This document shows positions 55,936 to 64,000 of a DNA stretch of 64,000 nt, piece after piece (the first letter of the stretch is position 1; each line of letters begins with the position of its first letter). The DNA lies in assembly GCA_951217055.1 (NCBI GenBank), contig OX578279.1:43166250-43230249 (forward strand), given 5' to 3'. The DNA is from Gerris lacustris. Lineage: Eukaryota; Arthropoda; Insecta; Hemiptera; Gerridae. The translations under genes were made by a program, and so were the position numbers. Under the pieces are notes generated by a model. The model saw only the letters and a list, made by a program, of their open reading frames with translations. It was not told where the DNA came from and ran no database searches.

Positions 55936-56137
55936 TAAAGTTAAATTTCATTTTAATCACACCAGAACATTTATGACTGTAAAAAAGGAAGATATCATTT
56001 ATCTATTATTTATTGTAAATCTTAAAATTTATTTTTAATTAATGTTAAGTTCAGGGTGCAACTCAAACCCTCAAAGGTTCCACGGCTTAAGCCGATTTGT
56101 TTTCAGAACAATAAATGGATATTATTATTATTATTAT

Positions 56138-56330
56138 TATTTATATTCTTTATTATCATTAAATAATAGATGAGGGTATATATTTCTTATACCGGATCTT
56201 AGACTAATACCACTGGCATTCAAGGTTCTTGCATTTGGATATTGTTTGATGAATTATGGGGAATTTTTCATTTGTTAATTATAAAATTAAATTAAAAATA
56301 AAATGAGCTGTCGCCACACAAAATTTTAAG
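56138..56330 (+). repeat. Right long direct repeat flanking decayed RTE-like element
   Basis: Partner of 53281-53472. It continues into TTGAAGAGAGAC, which differs from the element sequence after the left copy. Confidence 0.8.
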
Positions 56331-58085
<1,755 letters not shown>

Positions 58086-58581
58086 AGAAACAAAACTCAG
58101 GTTACGGTTAACTCGGTTTTTACGGTCGAGAATTTATTCATTTATATATATATATATATAAAGAAGTATTTTCTATAGAAAATTATGTGTTAATTAGATC
58201 TACATGTCTACAAAACTCCAACAATGTCGATTCGTTTTGATTTCTTTAATGAGACTTTTAAAAAAGTAAAATCTATATTGTGATAAGAAGTACTGTGAAA
58301 ATAGTTGGAATTCTAATTATATTTTGAAAAGAGGTTGTACTTGTACAAGTGATTTCTACACGAACCGTAACTGATGAAGTAGCTAAAAAATATTTTATAT
58401 TTTACAATCTAAAAAGAAACAATATTTATTTGACCCAATTTACAAGAGCTACATTCTTAATTTAATAATATTTCAATAATATAAGAATATTTTCTTTTCT
58501 TTTGCACTAAAAAGATAAAAGTATTGTCATCTTTCAATTGTATTCTTCTTCATCTGAAAAAAAGGTTTTATTTCTTTTCTT

Positions 58582-58983
58582 TTATATTCTTGGAAAGACA
58601 GTTGGTAATTTAATTCGTGGGCTTTCTCGTAAAAAGGGCCAAAAGGAATAGTCTGAGAAAAAGAAGAAGAAAAGAAAGGATAATAAAACGGGTAGAAATA
58701 GTCTGTGGAAAAGATAGGAAAAACAATAATTGATGGTGGAGGAGGAGAGTCTGGTAAAGAAGAGAAAGATTGGAGAGATTCCAGAAGGTTTGGTAAGCCT
58801 GGACTGCCGGGTGTAGAAGCAAACCGACACTGAGACAGATATTGCGGCTTTGGCAAGAAATTGCACTGACTCGGGCGAAATCCGGAACACATCACGATCT
58901 GCCAGCAGAGAAAATCTACGGGCAACCAGAATTAAACCTTTTTCAAACTTCCTGATAATTCTTTTCTCAACTACTATGGCCAA
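58582..58983 (-). other. Unassigned 133-codon frame in a GC-richer patch
   Basis: The frame from ATG at 58983 starts MAIVVEKRIIRKFEKG, and the patch with RDVFRISPESVQFLAK looks more protein-like than other small frames here. After that it becomes Phe/Ser-rich and low-complexity. Overlapping frames (58527-58925) are equally long, so coding is unproven. It could be an exon, a transposon scrap or chance. Confidence 0.2.
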
Positions 58984-59104
58984 ATAAATGAATATGTGTT
59001 ATTGGTATCAAAATTATGCCAAAATTATTTTTTTATATGTATCCTCTATCTAACCAATAATAATTCATATTATTTAAAATAATAATTCATCGAGGTGTTT
59101 ATTT

Positions 59105-60055
59105 TAGAACAAAGTTCCTTATGACACGATACAGCGTCTGGGAGTGAACCGGAAAACGACTGTCACAAAACCAACCGTCACAAAAACGGCCGTCACAAAA
59201 TCAAACGTCAAGAAATCAACGACCGATGACGATAACTCGAGTAAATGAGGACCGATTTAGTTAAAGTTTGGAACACATGTTCATTTTGCCACTGCCAAGG
59301 ATGAGTTGGTTGGACGTTACACGCCCAAGCGTTCGCGCGCAGCGCTCGCGTAAACTTAAGCATCAAATGTAAAATTGGAATTTTAGGACAGGAAAACATT
59401 CTAACTTCTTCGATTCAATGAGACAAACAACTGTTTTAATTTTTTTTTTAGTAAAACCAACACCGACACCGCTATGAAGTGTAAAAGATCACTAAATTTA
59501 ATAAAGGTACCTAAACATTTAAAATAGAGATAACAACGTTTTTACCGATATCTTACGTCCAAACGTAACGATTTGAATAGAACTTTATAAACATCCACTA
59601 ACGTAGAATTGAAAAAGGCATGTATAATTTCTACCTAATACTAGCAGAAATTTTTGGGGGAGTGAAGTTATATATTTTATAATATTTTAAATGGAGTAGG
59701 CCGGAACGTAAATAAGTTAGGGACTCACTCTACTACAATCAACCTCTTTAACTATTACTTATAATGATTAACTATTTTCTCACTATTTTCTCTATTTTCT
59801 CAATATTTTCACTATATTCTCAATACATATTTATTGCAAGAAGCTCGCTTCAATGATAACAAAAAATGTTTTTCTTTTAATTTTTCCTTTACTCCTAAGT
59901 AAAAATAGTTAGTTACTTTTAATTTTGTCTCTTTTCTAACACCGCCACGTATAAGTTGTTAGCATCGTATACGTAGCAGTGTGACTTTATAATTTATATT
60001 TAATGAAAAGCGTACGTTCCTACCGGGTGTCCCGCGACACCACAAGTATTTTTAT
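59105..60055 (-). repeat. Dispersed repeat 'P', longest copy, inverted
   Basis: The inverse of 46925-47790 over most of its length (GGTGTCGCGGGACACCCGG, TACGATGCTAAC, AAGCGAGCTTCTTGCAATAA). It also carries a run of four to five GTCACAAAA units at 59160-59215. Confidence 0.65.
59160..59215. repeat. GTCACAAAA minisatellite
   Basis: Four to five diverged units of about 14-16 bases (GTCACAAAACCAACC, GTCACAAAAACGGCC, GTCACAAAATCAAAC). Confidence 0.65.
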
Positions 60056-61347
60056 TGATATCATTGAATATGATAAAAGTATGAGTATTGATAAACAAAA
60101 CAAATCATTAATAAATAGTTAAAGATAATGTGTTATAATTTGAAAACAAATAGTGAAATTACCGGATTATTAATTTAACTCGTGTTTATGATTATTTAAA
60201 TAAATATTATTTTCTACTAATATAAACCTTCAATTCAATTTCATAAAAAGCCATGATATAATGGCTCCACACGAGCCATAAAACATGAGTACCACACAAT
60301 ACAGGTATCAAGCATGTTGTCAATTCATATTAGGATCAATGATCAATTTGTAAAAGTAGAAATTCGAATAAAAAAAAAGATGAGGAGGATGTTTTATCTT
60401 TTTTCACCAAATTTACTTTGTTATGAAAAAGAAGTTTGCTTTGCTATTGTATTTGTAAGGACGAGATAGATAGCGAGGTCCCTCTTCTCTTGAGCGCTAC
60501 CGGCCAAGTTTAATTTCGAGAGACCACTTTGTGTTTACTTTACTTTTATCTCGTTGCCTCCTGCACTTGTATCCCATCCCTTCTTATTGAACGAATCAAA
60601 AGGAATCAAGGGATAAATAAGAAAAGGGCAAGCAATCGAACCGTGAACACTAAACTTGTTTTTTCGAGGATTCTCAAGTACCCTAGTACAAATACAACTT
60701 TATACAACAAATAAGAAACACAATGTTGAATTATTTTAAAAGTACCCAACACTACTACTACTACCTAACAAAATGACAATGTAATTTCAAAGTACAATTT
60801 TGAAATAAATGTGGCATCTAAACTATTTAAGTAAAATGTAATTTAAAACAAATCATTAAATAATCTGTTTAATGCTCTAATTCTTTAAATATTCTCCAGG
60901 AATTTTAATTTTAAAACAATAAAATCACACTGGTTGCTTTAGGTTGTTTAAAAAATATATTTATTTAAAAATATATAACTTTTTTTAACTTGTGTCAGAA
61001 CCACCATTGTATCATGATCATGATATTATTCCTGTTATCCAAATGATAGAAAGATTGGATCGGACGTGTTCCCACTAAGCGACGTGCATCATGAAACAGA
61101 AAAGATACCGACAATGGGGGACGAGGCCGTATTATTACGGCAATAATTGAGGAAATAATAATAAATAAAATAGTATCCGGGAATAGTATTACTAGATTAC
61201 CCGACTACTTATAGATACCCAAAACAGATACTGTAAAGTAACATCAAAGCCTTCGGGCTTAGCCAACCCTTTAAAAAGAGGTAAGTGATGGTCAACCTAT
61301 CTTGCACTGGGATTGCTTTTCTAAATTTTGCATCGCTTTTTTTAATT
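60056..61347. other. AT-rich, no gene recognised
   Basis: A 61-aa frame at 60529-60714 has no recognised motif. Nothing else supported. Confidence 0.4.
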
Positions 61348-61361
61348 CCCCCCCCCCCCCC
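61348..61361. repeat. Poly(C) tract
   Basis: About 14 C in a row. Confidence 0.8.
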
Positions 61362-61750
61362 ACCAATCAAAGATAAGCATACGAATTCAGCAGGAGACAT
61401 ACGGATAACATTTTTGTACTGTCCATTTACTGAATGGAATTAATTCAAATCGCTTATAAATTTACACCTCCATAAATCTGTCTACAAATGAAAATACATT
61501 TCATCCTCCACCTTCACCACCTTTTTGACTCCCTTTCAGTGGCGTAATGCATATAAATGCAGCACTAAAACAGCAGTACCCAACTGTTTTTTGAGTGGCA
61601 TGATGTTACCCTATCATGATAGAGAAAACCAGCTTAAAACTGTCGAATTATAATTTATTTTTTAAAAGTTATACATGGGTTCTGCACTTCGACTTTCTTT
61701 AATTTTTTCCTAGCTTTTATTTCCATTTTTCAACCAAATATTAATTTACG

Positions 61751-61811
61751 AGAAGCCATATTTTTTAGACTAGATTTGGATTCTATGGCTAGAAATAAGA
61801 ATTATTTACCT
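61751..61811 (+). repeat. Dispersed repeat fragment, partner of 1273-1328
   Basis: Shares AGAAGCCATATTTTTTAGAC and ATTCTATGGCTAGAAATAAG with the copy near the window start. Confidence 0.6.
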
Positions 61812-61830
61812 TGAAATTGTTTCATTTCCT

Positions 61831-61833
<3 letters not shown>

Positions 61834-61920
<87 letters not shown>
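61834..61920. repeat. (TA)n microsatellite
   Basis: About 87 bases of AT dinucleotides. Confidence 0.95.
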
Positions 61921-61923
<3 letters not shown>

Positions 61924-63605
61924 TATATAATATAAAATAACTATTGTGCGCCTAACATCTTTTTAGGAGTTCCTGACCCCAAAAAATGTATGTCTTATAA
62001 AAAGTGTGGTATGTTGTCTTAGCAAATTGTCCGAACTAACCGGAGATAACGAAATTATTATGATCATTTAAACCATTATACAATTAAGCCCATTGCCACG
62101 GGCTTAACGGCTCCTAGCCATACAATTGACATAAGCAACCGGATAGCCAGCATTTCCCTTAAGGCGATGGGTCAACACCAAGCGTGGGGGAGTCTTGACT
62201 CCTGCGAGAGAAGAGCATTCAGAACACATGAGCTACTGTGTAGTTTATTTACCATAATTAAATAACGTTAATGAAACAAGAAGTAAGTTTCTGAAATCTT
62301 AGTAGAGAGTATTTATATATTCCATAAGCCTAAACTATATAAATTCATCCAAATCTTTACATTTAGTAGAAATTGTAAAATATTAATTCTTAATTTATTT
62401 GGTTATTTTTATATTATCTAAGACTGTTTTTATTCAGTCAAGAAAAATGTCATATCGCATTCTTCTGACGTCAAAAACATCCAAACCATGCTGGTTGTGT
62501 GACCTTAATTATTTTCAATATAAGATATCAACATCAATAATAGTATTAAATTAGCAACAAAAACAATTTTATAAAATAATATATTCGATTACTTATAATA
62601 AATTAAACAACAAAAATTAACATATTGTTGACAACTTATACGCAATCAACTCCCTAAAAATAGATGTTTAATGATAAAAACAAAAAAATTAAAAAGGAAA
62701 CATGAACTGCTCATTTAAGCAAATATTATTCAATAATAAGCAAAATTATAATGAATATATAATTAGAAAGATTATAGACTTATAAATATGTAAGAGGGGA
62801 AATCATAATATTTAAAAATAGAAAATTAAAAGAACGGAAATAAAATATTATAAGAAGCGTATAAAGACTTTGTGCTTAAAAAAAAGAAACAATAAAACAG
62901 CAAGGTCAAAGGTTGTGTGAGAAGAGGGATAAAAAAGTGATATATTTATAATATAAAATACTTGTCATCATTTTTATTCTGGTCTAGATTAAAAATCCCA
63001 AACGCGTACCTAATTATCATGCAACACTGGCTAAAAATAATTAAAATTACGTTTAAAAAAAAGTATTTTGATTAATGATATAGGCAGGGTCACGCCTGAT
63101 GTCACTATTTATAATTCACCTTTTGTACGTGGTGTAGGGTAGGAATCAGTTAGAAAAATGGAACTGAATATTATCAATTTAGATTTTTTTTTTAAATTAT
63201 AATATAGCGTGTTACATCAGAATAGCGTGAATGCGAGAATTTACGTCATACAAAAAATTTATAAAAGTTCAAAAATAGATTTATTTTCTTTTTTAAATTA
63301 CTTAATGTTTTTTGTTGCTTTTTTTTAATAAAAAAAGAGAGCGTATTAAATGTGGCCAGAATGGAAAAAGGTTCATTTACCCAGTGTATACAGATTTGAA
63401 GTGTTGCCTAAATATTTAATGTATAATGTTTTTTGTTGAGTTATCTCTAAACACGCGAGAAAACCATACATTAGTCTGGTCTTAATCTTCTTGTTTAAAG
63501 AAATGATTGCATCAAAGACATTCTCTATGTTCTGTTGAATGAAGTGTTTTTATAATGCATCCATAAGAAAGATTTTTACTATGAAGAAGCAGACGTTAAT
63601 AAGGC
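61921..63605. other. No gene recognised
   Basis: 62090-62230 is GC-richer (GCCCATTGCCACGGGC hairpin-like start) but unidentified. The rest is AT-rich. Confidence 0.4.
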
Positions 63606-63730
63606 TGTACACCAAGTGCGCCGGGAAAGGTCGGGTCACGGGGGAAGTGCGCCAGCCCCTTTTTGAAGGGTACGGTCGAAGTGCGCCGGGTTAATCCCAC
63701 CTATTGAAACAGGTAGTCCGCCCTCCTCGG
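63606..63730. repeat. GC-rich block with three GAAGTGCGCCGGG-type motifs
   Basis: AAGTGCGCCGGG at 63614, GAAGTGCGCCAG at 63644 and GAAGTGCGCCGGG at 63678, spaced 30-34 bases. Unidentified; it contrasts sharply with the AT-rich neighbourhood. Confidence 0.55.
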
Positions 63731-64000
63731 ACCCTCCTAAGGACAAATCGTGGTCAATATTCCTAAATACTCAATATAAAGCAGTCGGAAATTACTTTTA
63801 ACAAACAGCTCAGAGTGGTATGGCGATCATTAGCAAATCTCAGTGCATAGAAATTTGCATAAACCTGTAGAATGTTCTCGTAAGAACAAAATCCATTTCC
63901 TGAACGGAAAGCTTGTTCAAAGGAAAGCGGCTTCTATTAGGTTATTATTTTCCAGTAAATATTTATTAAGTTTCTGCAATTTTCCATGAAAGATTATAGT

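Larger units (their letters stand above)
53473..56137 (+). mobile_element. 5'-truncated, decayed RTE-like non-LTR retrotransposon
   Basis: 2.67 kb holding the RT and post-RT parts of ORF2 plus a long 3' UTR. The 3' end has palindrome CGGCTTAAGCCG at 56083-56094, AATAAATGG at 56110 and an (ATT)n tail reaching the right direct repeat. The endonuclease is missing through 5' truncation. Confidence 0.85.

Overview
The window is a gene-poor, AT-rich stretch of animal nuclear DNA, most likely from an arthropod and probably an insect. I found no host gene I could support. Almost everything recognisable is a transposable element: BEL/Pao LTR retrotransposons, RTE-like and Jockey-like non-LTR elements, hAT-like and piggyBac-like DNA elements, foldback/MITE-type repeats, and (TA)n tracts of roughly 35 to 115 bp. 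The species cannot be fixed from the sequence.

Layout. 1-6475: dispersed non-coding repeats and a possible tRNA-derived SINE. 6476-8666: a 5'-truncated RTE-like element between long direct repeats. 10653-13417: a 2.8-kb non-autonomous hAT-like element with a perfect 8-bp target duplication. 13951-14337: ORF1 of an RTE-like element, cut by a BEL/Pao insertion. 14338-28411: two BEL/Pao units head to tail; the first encodes an intact Gag-protease-RT-RNase H-integrase polyprotein and the second is cut just before its 3' end. 28412-30852: a second, same-length copy of 11897-14337 that continues, without the BEL insertion, into a complete RTE-like element whose coding region ends at 34197. 34500-53280: AT-rich DNA with a piggyBac-like MITE, hAT-like MITEs, foldback elements, several copies of an approximately 550-bp repeat and a Jockey-like fragment. 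51995-53350: nested inverted repeats. 53473-56137: a decayed RTE-like element, again between long direct repeats. 56331-64000: AT-rich DNA with further repeats.

How the parts work together. The intact BEL/Pao copy and the RTE-like element at 30466-34197 look capable of encoding their own replication proteins. The RTE-like element is the most interesting object. Its ORF1 (coiled coil, RRM-like and C-terminal domains) and ORF2 (endonuclease plus reverse transcriptase) lie in one frame, separated by a single TAG followed by CAATTA. That is the leaky-stop context known from tobamoviruses, and ORF2 has no ATG before its endonuclease active-site residues. This predicts ORF2 expression by stop-codon readthrough.

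The locus also holds a filled and an empty version of the same BEL insertion site in one contig. This is either a real rearrangement between homologues or an assembly join of two haplotypes.
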